Of a DNA stretch of 64,000 bases, positions 1 to 12,500 are shown in pieces (within the stretch, counting starts at the first letter, position 1; the number at the start of each line of letters is the position of its first letter). The position numbers and the translations under genes are program-made. Source of the stretch: Mastacembelus armatus (taxonomy: Eukaryota > Chordata > Actinopteri > Synbranchiformes > Mastacembelidae); contig NC_046651.1 of the NCBI RefSeq assembly GCF_900324485.2, forward strand, positions 10,880,605 through 10,944,604. The letters run 5' to 3'. The notes beneath the pieces were generated by a model that was given only the letters and a program-made list of their open reading frames with translations, did not search any database and was not told where the DNA came from.

Positions 1-306
1 AACCACAGTGTCCACAGTGTCTAGACTGGCTCTTTTTGTCTTGCATAATATATTAGATATAATGGCAGCTGAGAATGATTTGTTTGTGGGGGAGCACAAA
101 GTTAGACATGTATAACTACAGTGACATGCTTTCTATTTCAATGTATGCGCTTCTGTTCTGGGAATCTTCAGGAAAAAAAGTGACATAAATCGAAAACAAG
201 TTTTTTGTAGAAAACACTTCCAGTAGCTCAAACAGAAACTCCGCTGTGCTTTAAATGTAAAACTGCTGAACCAGTGATTTCACAAACTGTGGAACCGCTG
301 GTCTTT

Positions 307-3300
307 TTAGGTTTGTTGTCTGCTACAGAAGGAGTGTACAGTTTCAGGTTTAGGGCACTTGCCTTGAGGAACGACCTGTATTGGGTTATTCTGGGGAACC
401 AGTGGTGCAGGTCCAGATGTGGCTGGCCTTGGACCCCTGCCCTGTGGACCCATTAGTGCAGATTCAGGTGTGGGTTCACGTACAGGCTTCAGGTCTATGC
501 CTTGGGGAAGCGCTTGTGCTGGTTGTGGTGTAACCTGAGGGATTATCGGTATATGCTTGAAACTTTTTCCTTGCAGCACGTGTGACGGCAGCTTATGGTA
601 TTTCTTATGTGTCGGCATAACAGGGACGCCCCTCGTTGGCTCAGGGGCAGTAAGTGATACACCTTGAGTTATTGCTTGTTGTGGCACAGAACCCTTCCCC
701 ACTGCTGTGTTTGGCTGGTTGGCAGAGAGAAATCCTTTAAAACCCTTTGCACTGGATGGTCCTGCACCCTTTGTAGCCTTCGCATTAGGCTCCACGCCAT
801 AACCTGAGGACCAAAAAGAGTACACTTTGCACAACAATGGTATCTAACAGTAAAATGTAACTGCAGATTTGTTTTGACAGAAAAAAAAAAATCCTGAAAC
901 AAAACTCATGCATTCATTGGAGCATTTACCAGAATTGGCTGCTTTAGCCAGGTGTCCATTAGGCACACCACTGGGACCACCATAGGCTGTGAAACATTTA
1001 AAATAAATAAACAACATATTCATAAACAAAACCTTGAATCCTATGATCACTGCAGATAATGTAAACTCGTGTTTGGCAGAACAATGCAGAAAGAAAAACT
1101 GACAAAAGTAAACTGACAAAATAATGCCCAAAGCATTTATGCATCTTACAATCATCCCAAACAACAGATGTGTTTTAGCACCTTCGCTGGGTGACACTGC
1201 TCCAACTCCTTTAGTAGCTTGAGGTTTGGAGACTTTGCCTGCTCCATATCCTGCAGACAGTGGGTTAGAAATATGACAATATAGTCATGGTAGAGATAAA
1301 TTACAACATTAAATGTTTAATAAAATAATAAACATTTAATAAAATACATTTCAAAAACATTTGACTGTGAAAATGGCACTTACCTCCGTATCCACCGAGC
1401 GCAGCACCATTACTGACTCCATAACCTTAAGAGAAAATATAACAAGAAATAAACAATTTTGTAAATTTAAAATTTTGTAAGATTTAAAATGAGGAACATT
1501 TCTAACAGTAAATATCAATAATCAGTTACCATTGCCTTTCATGCCATATCCATTGGGAACAGCTCCATTTCCATAGCCTTGAGATGAAACATATCATTAT
1601 AAAAGCATCCATGCCATATCTGAACTTTATCGTTACCTTTAGAACTACAACGGATGTTTTGGGACATATTTAAAATGCAGGTAGAACCTGGCTGTGGTCT
1701 CACTGCACCTCCTCTGACAGCTCCATATCCTGCAACACATTTGTGAAAGAAAATGTATAATCTAATTAAGATTATGGCACCATATCCATTTGGAAGACTG
1801 TCAAAATCAGCATAAACTTTAATATTGATTCACAGCAAGAATAATATTAATCTTACACTGTAAATGTAATAAGAATAATAAATTCCTTGCATGTTGACCC
1901 ACCATTTGGCAACGCTCCGTTCCCATTAGCAGACTTGGCTCCGGCATAACCTTTAAATTTCATAACACAAGGATTACAAAATTTTTAATAGATTTCCAAT
2001 ATTTTACTGTATGTGATTTGTTGTACTGTATTCTGAATATGTTTATCAGTGGGTTTTGCACCTTTTCCACTGGGCACACCTCCATAGCCTGAAATTTGAA
2101 CATCAAGTGAGTTCACTGAACTGGGCTAAATTATATAAAGGAAGATGTAATCTAGAAACATGAAAACAACCAAAGGTGAGAGATCATTTGACCAGTAAGG
2201 ATTGTCCTACCTTGCTTTAGTCCCTTCGTTCCTCCATTTCCATACCAAGGTCTCAGACCCAGTGCAGCACTGCCATAACCACCATTGTAGCCTATAAATA
2301 CAATACACACGTACATAATATTTATATTATTGTATGAATTGCACAGTATTAAAATGTCCATATCAAAACAGTTATTGTTGACTCAAAACATATAATGAAT
2401 CCAAATGTCTGATATTGCATCTTCAAGAGTGTCTTGTATTCATTATGGTCTCAGGTAAATTATATCAGCGAATAAGCTTTTCACCTCCATAGCCATAATA
2501 AGCATTACTGCTATGTGCTGGAGGAGCAGATAAAAATCCTGTTACCGTGTATTAGGTGGTGATCTCACTACTGTGTCATAGCCTTCACTCACCCTTCCCT
2601 TGGTTTCTGGCAAGCTGAGGTACTCCCAGACCTCTAGATGCTCCTGCTCCCACACCTGGACCTTTCACTGAAGGAACAAATGCATAAAGGCTGTGGTCAA
2701 AGCCAGTGTTTTGATGTCCTGGATAAAAAGCAGAAGAGGATGAATTACCTGCACCATAAAATGGTCGTCCATAGCCTTTCATGGGTTTACGTCCAGTTCC
2801 TCCCTGGCCTGTTAAATATAGACATTTGCTTAATTGCCAATGAAACAGGAAAGAGTTTTGTGTCTCAGAAGTTGTTCATTACCATAAAACTGCTTTACAT
2901 CTCACCGTTTGGCCTTGCCCCATTGCTAATGGATGGGCCAGCTGCAGCTCCTTGACCTGAAGAGCAATTATTATATTCATGATGTGATACAATTTACATT
3001 AATCTACATTTTCCAGACATTTCCATTAATACATTTCCACCAGCTGCATTATGTACACCAGAAGTAGCACTATACCCTTGCATGCAAAAGATTGTACTTG
3101 CAGTAGTTATAGGAAGCCACTGAAATGTGCCAAATGTCAGATTGTAATACCACCATACTATACAAATAATGCTGTAGGAACTACCTTACCATTGCCTTTT
3201 ATTCCATAGCCATTATGTGCAGAAGCTGCAGCTCCAATACCTAAAAATAGACATCGCCACAAAAAAAGCATTTACCTGGACACATCTTAGCACCTAGCAA

Positions 3301-6282
3301 CCTAAGAATTTACTGTCAAGCCAAGTCATTGTATATGAGGAGGAGGATTATATATTGTTTTCTGAAAGCTAAGGGTAGCCAGGGGGGTCATCTGGGTTGA
3401 TATTTCTGGCCTTGTTAGAACTTGTCCAGGGTTAGTAATTGTGTCCTGAGTAAGTTGCAATGCAGATATTGATTTGGTTGGAAGTCCCATGAAAAGAGAT
3501 TTGCAATAGTCCAACCTGCTCATGACAGACGGATACACAAATCAGTATAAAGACAGTTTTGTCAGTGTCTAATAACATGATGGCCGTATAGGTATGTCTG
3601 CAAGCTGTCAAGCTAAGTGATAATAAAATATTAAAAATACAAAGAACAGTAATGATGTACTATGACTTGCTTGTTGCAGGCCTCCATATGAAATATTATA
3701 TTGTATTTTATTGAAATAAATCAAAGGACAATTATCTCAAAACAGATTTTTTGGAGAACATTATTATCAACGGTCACTCACCACTGGGTTTAACACCATT
3801 CCCACCCAGAACACCAGTTGCAGGACTATCTAGTGTGTCTATCAGGCTGTCATGTCAGTTTGAGTAACACTTTTGAGCTCTATTTTCAAAAACAGTATGA
3901 ATGATATGGCATTAAAATCATATCTGTGTATCTTTTCACTGAAACACATATAAAACATCAACCAAATTAAAAATCTCCTGCAGCTCCGTCTCATTATCAA
4001 ACCTAACTCTAAATTTAATCGGGTATATCACATCTAAAAGATCAATACCTTTAGTTCCTTGTCCACCAAATCCTCCAGCTTGAGCACCAAAGCCTGCAAC
4101 ATAAAGAACATGTAAATATACTGGATGTGTGAGAGTGTGCATGTTTTCTATTTTGACAATATCGTGTCCATCATACCGTTGCCTTTCATTTGTTGTCCAT
4201 TGCCCAGGGCAGCATGAGAACCATATCCTGCCACAAAGCCAGTTGAATATATTAGAGAGAGGCTTAATAGAAAACAGTGACCGTAAAAACCATTTTCAAC
4301 TAGTAAACTTACCCTTTGTCCTTCCCCCATTGGCCACAGCAGCAGCTGCACCATAGCCTTAAACAGGTTACACAGCATGGAATAGGAAAGAATAAGAAGT
4401 AAACATGTACAATAAAAAATTTACACCACAGTTCAGTAACGCAGATTTATTTAATGTTCACACACTGTAATCACTGACCTATGCCTTTTGTGGGGTACCC
4501 ATATCCATTCTGTGCACCCATCACCTGACCAACACCTTAGAGAACAAAACACATTATTAGCTACTACATTATTAAATATCAAGAACATAATTCACTGTTC
4601 GACCCCACTGCTCAATGCTAATTTACCTTTTGAAGGCATCAGCATTCCTCCGACACCCCTACCATTATTGTGTTTCCTCCCTAAACAAAGAAAAGTCATT
4701 AGAAATGTAAATGGCAGCTCTGGCTTGTGTCACAACTTCACAAATGCAATCACCTTCATGTTTCATAGACATAAAATAAACATTACCATTAGGTTGTGGC
4801 TGTCCATTTAACCCTCCTGCAGCAGCACCATATCCTTAAACACAACACATTTACCTGTCAGGTTACTATAATATATTATATAAAACTATAGAGGTTCAGC
4901 CAGTTAATGTACAAATCAGTAAGATGAAACATGTTGGGTGAGGATATTTCATTTCAAAATAGTATTTAGTTTTAAAAACTTTCAGTTCCTGTGTAATGTG
5001 CATGCATCAGTGGCTACAGGGAAATATTCTATTTCTAAATAAAAGTTAATTGTAACACAGTCAACACAAGTTTTATGTCTAATGTTTGTTAAGGTGCATG
5101 AGATTCAACCCTCCTCCCAACCACAATTTTCACATGATTCAGTTTGTACATTAGCACAGATTTTAAAACGAAACCGAAGCTCGTGTTGAGTCTGCACTCA
5201 AACATTTTTGGGAAGACTCTGTCAAAGTCAATGGAGTGATTGTGTACAAGCAGTGAAACCCATTCTCTTTCCTTCTCACGCAGGGACGTTAAATTTAGAC
5301 TGTTGCTGCCACTGAAGCCACCAGCCTTTGATTTCACAAACTGACACTGCCGGCAAAGAGAAAACTGAATATATACCTTCTTTTCACATCAACACAAGAA
5401 AACTTGGCAGAGGGTCGACCAAACGTGAGAGATATACAACTGGTGTTGCTAAGATTTCAGTTTAACATGATTGTCTGAAATTTGACATCCAGGCCTCATT
5501 ACCAGAAAGACATTTTTCTCATTTCTCCTTTATGTCAAGATTCTTGTGTTCCAGCAGTTTAACATAGTTTGGGAGTGTTAAATCCTGGCCTCATTTTACA
5601 ATATTCAGATCTGGTATTTAACAGTATCTAGTGCTTAACTTTGGAAATGATTAAAAAACAATATTGTATAAGGCAAAATACAAGATTGCAGACATGCAAA
5701 AGGCCCATAATTACAAAGGGGTGCAGTACTGTTACACCGGAAATACTCCTTTCAAAATTAAACTGCAATAACAGATCCTACTTGAAAAAGGGAAACAATT
5801 AAAGTAATGTTAGGAATAAACAGTCTATACATCTGGTTTATTTTCTCAGCCAACTGTGAGATTTCAAATTAACTCGGTACAATGGTACAGAGAGAACAGT
5901 TCTTCAATGTCAGCTACATCATCTTTGGCCAGCTGAACTCTTAAACTGTATTTTCACCTTCTCTTGACACACCATGCGCGCACACGCACATGCGCACACG
6001 CATACACACACACACATGGCTACAATGATGCCACCAAACTTATAGGATATACATTTTTAGATATATTTCATTTGAAAGTATTCATAACTGTGATTAGAAG
6101 GTTTAAAGCAGCCAAATTGTCCAATTTAGCAAATTTCTTGCCAGTGTATACATTTGCATTTATTCTAACAAAGCATTCCACATTATAGTGACACCTGTGC
6201 TCTTCAGATACTCACCCCCTGTAGACACTGTCTGCCCCAGCCAAACGATCACCGCACTATGAAGTAATAGTCGTCCCAACAT
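307..6282 (-). CDS. cmn: Calymmin-like / elastin-like glycine-rich secreted matrix protein (22 exons, 592 aa)
   Basis: Exons on the minus strand: 6282-6216, 4834-4787, 4680-4627, 4535-4479, 4357-4313, 4227-4177, 4093-4049, 3829-3782, 3240-3190, 3076-3041, 2950-2906, 2808-2593, 2538-2485, 2291-2211, 2088-2062, 1950-1903, 1729-1637, 1577-1530, 1425-1384, 1250-1182, 986-930, 803-307. Joined they give 1,779 nt. Exon 1 encodes a signal peptide starting MLGRLLLHSAVIVWLG. Every internal exon is a multiple of three, begins and ends in phase 1, and most open with GYG or a close variant followed by Ala/Asn/Gly/Lys-rich sequence. The last exon is long, Pro/Gln-rich and ends with two cysteines about 10 residues apart. 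Elastin genes share this exon logic, but the fish notochord-sheath protein calymmin fits a GYG-rich secreted protein better. I give cmn from memory, not from an alignment. The donors at 1182, 2062 and 3041 are weak (GTGCTA, GTGCAA, GTGGAA). Further exons may hide in the 1.4-kb first intron. No poly(A) signal was found to the left. Confidence 0.6.
4835..6215 (-). other. First intron of the calymmin-like gene
   Basis: This 1.4-kb stretch separates the signal-peptide exon from the first GYG exon. A (CA/CG) alternating tract lies at about 5970-6016. An 82-codon minus-strand reading frame at 5089-5337 has an acceptor-like start but no matching phase-1 donor and no GYG content, so I do not call it an exon. 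Confidence 0.6.
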
Positions 6283-9200
6283 AGTTGACCTGGAGGAAAA
6301 AGCTCAAACTGCTTGTAGCCCCAGCAGGACAACGAGGAGGGCGAAGGAGATATTCTGAAGTGGTCAACGTATCCGGATGGTGAGAGTCTAATATACACTC
6401 TGGTCAGAGGTACCCCTCCTCTCACCAACTTTTCCTGTAGATGCTCCCCCCTTGTGTTAGGTGAGACAGTGGACGTGTACATACACTAACTGAATAATTG
6501 GACACTTAAAGTACATTAACGCTTAACAGAGAGTTAGAGAAGCAAAGAGAGGGAGGTCACCTCATTGGACTTTGATAAACTGAGGAAGGTTCATCATCAT
6601 CATCATCATCAAGGTTCTGGATTAAATAGAACACGCAGCTCTTACAAACTACAGTTTGTCACAACTTTTGATTTTCTTCAAATATTTCATAGTGCTGAGG
6701 GGCTGTACAAAAATTTAATTAAATTTATTAAATTAATAAATTGCTTTATTTTCCTTGTCAATATTGAGCATTGAGAAACCTAACAGTTATATGTCAGGAC
6801 GTGTGGTGCAAATGAAGCTTAAAATACAACCAGATTAAACAGCATGCAACCTTATATATGTATACACTGACAATAACGTTAAGATACAGGGTTATTAGGT
6901 CAATGTGTAACATGCTACAATGAGTGAGGTTCATCCTCCTTCAGCCCATAGTGTCTCCATGGTCCCAGACTATAAACACACAAAGCTGGTGGGTAAAAAT
7001 GGGCCCTTGTATAGTTAAAGAAAAAAAAAAAAACAGGCATAAAGGAAAAGATATCTCACCTTTCAAATAGATTCCTCACCTAAAGTCCAGATCCTCCTCT
7101 TATGGGGTCAAGGAAAGGTTAACATCTCCCCTCCAAGCCCACCCAGACCTCTCACATACTTGGCTTCGCAACAAACTCACTCACCACCTCTGCTGCCACT
7201 GACAAACCATCTGTCTAACCTTTCACCACTTGGTAACAAGTGTCTTTCAACTCAGCTCCGATCCTTCAGCTTCTGAACACTTTCACAGATGTTTTAATCA
7301 GACCTTCAATCAATTAGCATTCAGGGGATTTAAGAAATCTATACCTATTTCTATAAAACATCTGTATGATGGATGATTGCTTGCATTGCATTAACTTCCA
7401 GATAAAGGAGCATCCAAGTCCTGTGTGTGTCTGGGACAGGCTTTTGCAGACAAACTGTTGTAGCAGGCTGCCTTGCTGAGTGGAAAATATATCCCTGTAG
7501 TAAACTGTTGACTGTCACAGTCATTACATAACATTTTCTCAGGCATTTCATACAGTTACATATTAAGCCTTACAGAACACTCACTGTCATTACTTATATC
7601 TTTAGCAGACCTCCCACACAGTTGTGTGAGCACATCGTCGAGATGGTTTTCAAGACGACAGGAGAAATAATCACAGTTCGACAGGTTCTTGCTCCTCCTG
7701 ACTCACATCTGTCACTTTGTGCACCTATACCATCAGTCTGAAGCCAAGGTGAGTACCAAAACAAACTCGTTCAAAGAGGGATCATGTGGATTCATACAAT
7801 GGCAAACCCTGTCAGATAACGCTGAAACTTGATGTCACTGTACAATTTGGCTTGAGGTGGTGGTCAGAAAAAAAAAAAAAAAAAAAAAAAAATTGTGGCC
7901 ACAGTACAACAAGGATTCTCTGACTCCATGTAGACATGTTTGCAATGTGTCGCCCTGCCAAGATGTGTGAAGCAGTTATAAAAGGAGGCTGGCCAACCAG
8001 GTTCTGAGTCAGTGTTTGGTTTATAGCCAGTGGGCTCTGCCAACTGTTGAGTTGCTAAATGTTGGCTGGCAGTGAAAACAACGGTGCTTCTGAGCTGCTT
8101 CAGACTGATAACACAGCTTGAAAAACAGCCTTGTCAATATATTTACTGGTGAAGAGATGGAAATTTTAAACAACTTAACTAGATGACTCACCATCCACCC
8201 ACTGGAGTGGATATTTTGGGGTTTGTGACCTAAAAGCATCAAAATCTGATTTCTAGACTATTTCTCTGCATCTGCTGTTCAGATCACATTCGAACATCAC
8301 TAATCTCAAATGACTGCGCTGGTTTTGCTTTTCTCCTACTTGCCTCTAACTGCTGATGATGTTCCTTCTTCTGCAGTTACTCCTGTTAAGGTTTATCAGT
8401 ATAAATAAATCACCTGCATAACTTGCTTTGTGATTTTTATATCTAACTTTAATTTGAAAGGTTCTGCTTTTCACAGCATTAGAAAAACTTATATTTCACC
8501 CACTATACTGCCATCATGGATCCATCCTCTCCTGTACAACAGAGACATGTCTCACATGCTGCCTGCCTCTCTCTTTCAGGAATGTCACACTGTGGCGCTT
8601 AAGCACAGAACAGTCCTATTAGTTTGGTGGAAACACTTCCGCAGGAGAGAGAAAAAATCTGGATATTTAGTTTAACATTGTGAGCCAGAATAAAGTCACC
8701 TCAAGCGGTAATGAGCAGACCCAGCTATGGCAGCTGCCTTACAGCAAATTGTAATAAGACCTGCTGTACCATCTTATGTCCTGATGTAGAGGACACAGTA
8801 GCTAGAATTCATTTGTCTGCAGACAAAGTATTGAACAGATTTTTTTTTTTATTTATGTTGCAAGTGCTCTACAAGGGTGCAATTTAAGTTATTCCTGTTT
8901 CCAAATTAACACAAATAAAAAAATATCTACAACTGAAACATTAAGATGGAAAATTACAAAATACATCATTTACTATTGCTACACATGTATACACAATGCA
9001 TGGCTTTTTACAAAAAAAAAAAAAAAAAAAGCCCAAAATCGCTTATTGGATGATGCTGATGCCATGATCTTAATTATTATAATAAACATATAGATTCAGC
9101 TGTACAACCATAAATTACTATACAATCCTCAACTTGGTCACCAATGAGTGATCTGTATTTCATTTAGCTCAAATTTCCTGTTCTAAATGTAACTGGCCTT

Positions 9201-9558
9201 TAGACAGTACTTTTGGAAATGAGGAGTGATAAGGTTAAAAAGAAAACGAAAGATTGGCGATTCCAGAGTGCAACTTCCACTGGTGTAACCGACTGGAGAC
9301 CAAAGGGAGGAAACAAAAAGAGCAGATAAAGGAAATAAAACAGGAAACAGTTTGAGAGTGCAAAAATGTGAAGGGATGAGGGAGGGGACAAAAACAAATA
9401 AGAATCAAAACATTTTGAAGAGTTCAGGAGTACATTACATAGCTTCTGTTATAATCAACACTGAGGAGTTTTTGTCAGGGCTGCACTTGTGTTGCTTTCA
9501 TGCTAGTGCTCACCACAACCTGGGTATTAGCCGAGTGTCGGATTAACTTCTGTACACC
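6283..9558. other. Intergenic: calymmin-like promoter side and patl2 3' end
   Basis: No gene is supported here. The left end is the upstream region of the minus-strand calymmin-like gene, with a TATA-like tract near 6388-6394 that is weak evidence. There is an (ATC)n repeat at 6591-6611 and A-runs at 7869-7891 and 9011-9030. A minus-strand AATAAA (TTTATT on +) at 8848-8853 could end patl2, giving a 3'UTR of about 700 nt. The small reading frames across the region lack codon structure or recognisable domains. Confidence 0.5.
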
Positions 9559-12500
9559 TTAAGATGGAAGAGCCAGGAATCCAGTTGCTGACCTTAAAGA
9601 TGATTGGGGATATTAGCTCCACCAAAGAAACATTTTCTTTGTATACAGCATTAAGAAATGTCCCTGTTAGACTTAGAACACTTACTCCATGTTGCTTTTT
9701 AGCTGATGCACAGTCCGCTTGTCCAGGTACCGGCAGAAAAGAGTGAGCAGGTTTGAGGGCAGGAGGAGCGGCTCCACTAGTGAACACTGGGAAAGCTGTC
9801 CTGCTACCTGGAATATTGTGTCAGTCCTAAAAGAGAGACAATAATCTAGGTATCGTAGGGATATTATCTTACGCCAATGAAATTAAGATTTAAACTTAAC
9901 TTTATATAAATGTTTGTAATGACAGTAATATGAATGGGAGCTTTTCAGAGTTTCTGATCATAGTTCTGCTTTTACAGCTAAAAACTTGGTTTGCTGTTGT
10001 AAGAATCATACCAGGTTTCAAAGTCACCGATGCTGGGCTCTAAAGGAACACCTGAGGACAGCAGCTTCTCTCCTTGGGACAGCAGAGCATAGAGTAATGA
10101 CAGTCCAAACTAAAAAGGAAATGAAACAAGAGAAAACCTCAATTTCATCCAGTAATAAACTAAATAAGACCAGGCAGAAACAAAGCACAGACCTTGTTCT
10201 GACATGTCAGAGTGAGGGACTCGTATGTCGACAAAGACTCAGATGACGTCAGATCTTTAAGGACCCTGATGAGCTGACTGAACGTCAGGCCTCCAATCAC
10301 GTTTCGAAGAGCTGGGTAGAGCACTGGAAGGGCCTAAATAGAGTGTGAGGAAATGTAAAAAAAAAAGAAAAGCTAATTTGCTATTGTCTTGTCTTATGAT
10401 CAAGTCAAACGATTCAGATTGTTGGTTGTTATTGGAAGTAATTTGCTCTATGAAATTATAACTACATTTAATTAGACATGATTAATCTGAAAACATATTT
10501 AGTTGCAAAAGAAATCCAAGTACATCATATCAACAGAAATGACATTTAAAACTAGACATAAACCCACTACCTCTTCGGTATCTCTGCTCATCAGCGTAGG
10601 TAGGTTAAAGGACACAGTGTGCAAGATTGTCAGCGCAGAATCATGTTTCAAGAACGGGATCAGACGAGCAAGTAGCTTTTTGCCTTTGGACACCAGCAGG
10701 AAAGGAAGAAAGTCTCCTCCTGAATCTCTAGATAAAAAGGTTTGAGAAAATTCATTGCTCAAAATAAACACCACCATATTGTTAAAGCTATACCACAATA
10801 GTTGATTAAAACAGCTATGACGAGGGGGGGGGGGGGGTCTACATGCCAAAGGTTACACAACATGCAATATTTCCTGCAAGTGGCAAAGTAAGTTTAACTC
10901 ACAGGGGACCGTGGTGTTGCAGCTGCGAGTAGATGTGCTCTACTTTCCTCTGCGTCTTCTCCATCAGCCTTCGTTCTTCTGCTTCAGACAAGGCTGGTGT
11001 TTTCATCCGCTCTGTCTCCTCCACCTCCAACAGAGCTACAAATAACTATAGGGCAGAACAGCTGTTGGAAAAGGTTTAAAAAGCATCTCTGCATCAAAAC
11101 AAGTAAGCAGCAGGTACCTTTTCTAGTTTGCTAAGGACCTCTAACCGCTGTTGCCTGGTGTCTTTTTGTTCCTGTAACATGGAGATGAATCTCAGCATCA
11201 CAAAGGTAAATTAACACTTAAGATGACAAGTTGCCTCAAAACGTCACCTCGAGAGGACCCTGAGCTTGGACAGCATGAACAGCGCCAATAGCACGACGAG
11301 GAGAGTAACATGTGGACACAGCAACTTGGCCCAAAGAGCCTTCAATGTGCACCACTGAAAGAACAAGAATTGATCATATACAGCAAGTGTGAGTAGATTA
11401 GGATTTTGCCCTTTCACACAGTGTAGATGTGGTTATGCACAATCAAATATATCATTTCAAGTTTTGCTTAAGGACATTAAACATCAATGCTTTTTTGAAC
11501 CTAAACATGAACCTCCATTCTACAGCATCAAATACCAAATAATGTGATCTAGTAACATGAAGAGGTGACGAGATAAACCTGGTGTGTATGATTCAGTCTT
11601 CATGATGTAAGGTGTGGTGAGCTTGGGTGGCTCCTTCCTGCTCCTGATGCCCAGTTCTTCTTCGGCCATCTTAGCTTCTATTCGCCGATAATACTCCTAT
11701 GACAAAGCCCAAACCATGAAAAGCTCAGTATTTAAGTACTTAAGATCTGTTTTTTCTGATACAGAAACACTAAAAAGAAGGAAAACATGGTTACTAGGCA
11801 CAAAAGCCACAGTGAATAATGTGAGAGATCAAGCTAAGGTTTCCAACCTGGTAATAGTAATCTTCAAGGTATGGATTCTCACTTTGCAGCTGAATCATCT
11901 GCAGTCTGGTGATCCACTCCTTCTCTTTGACAGTCATGAGATTACAATAAGGATCCCAGCCCTCTGGTTTTCTATTAAAAGGGCATATATTTCTATAAAT
12001 ATACAAAAACCCATTTCACTACATGCTGAATATAACAAAATAAGGTGAAGTCTTTACTTGTCGCGGCACCAACCTTTGGAACATGTGTTGTTTTTGACTG
12101 AGTATTCGTTTGTGTTGTGGGTGAAGCTGGGTCACAGGACCAGGGTACCTGTGGTTCAGAGAAAGCAGTTTTATTAATGTCATGTTGATCAAAGAGGTTT
12201 TATATGTGACTGATGCCAAGGCATATGTGATACTCAAACTCTGCCCACACATATTTCACACCACGAAACATCCCTGAGACATACAAGGTGATCACACACC
12301 TGAAAAGCTGCACTGGATTAGATGACGGGCTGTAAAAGGGGGATGGTCTTGGTGAATTGGCACCAAAGCGAAGCTGCATAATTTTAGGAGTCAGAGCCTG
12401 AGGAGTGGACGGGCAAGGGTGATTCAAGGGAACCATGAAGCCCCCTGTCTGGTTCACCACAAAAGTCAGTCAGGACAAACTGTAAATACATTTGAGTATT

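Noticed and set aside
5089-5337. Minus-strand frame starting after an acceptor-like CCGGCAG, possible extra calymmin exon
   Set aside because: No phase-1 donor and no GYG-type sequence; composition unlike the other exons.
6249-6482. 77-codon minus-strand reading frame overlapping calymmin-like exon 1
   Set aside because: It is a shadow in another frame; the signal peptide with its phase-1 donor is in the neighbouring frame.
10827-10837. G-run and the A-runs (7869-7891, 9011-9030) as possible signals
   Set aside because: Ordinary homopolymers, possibly of uncertain length in the assembly; no adjoining element found.
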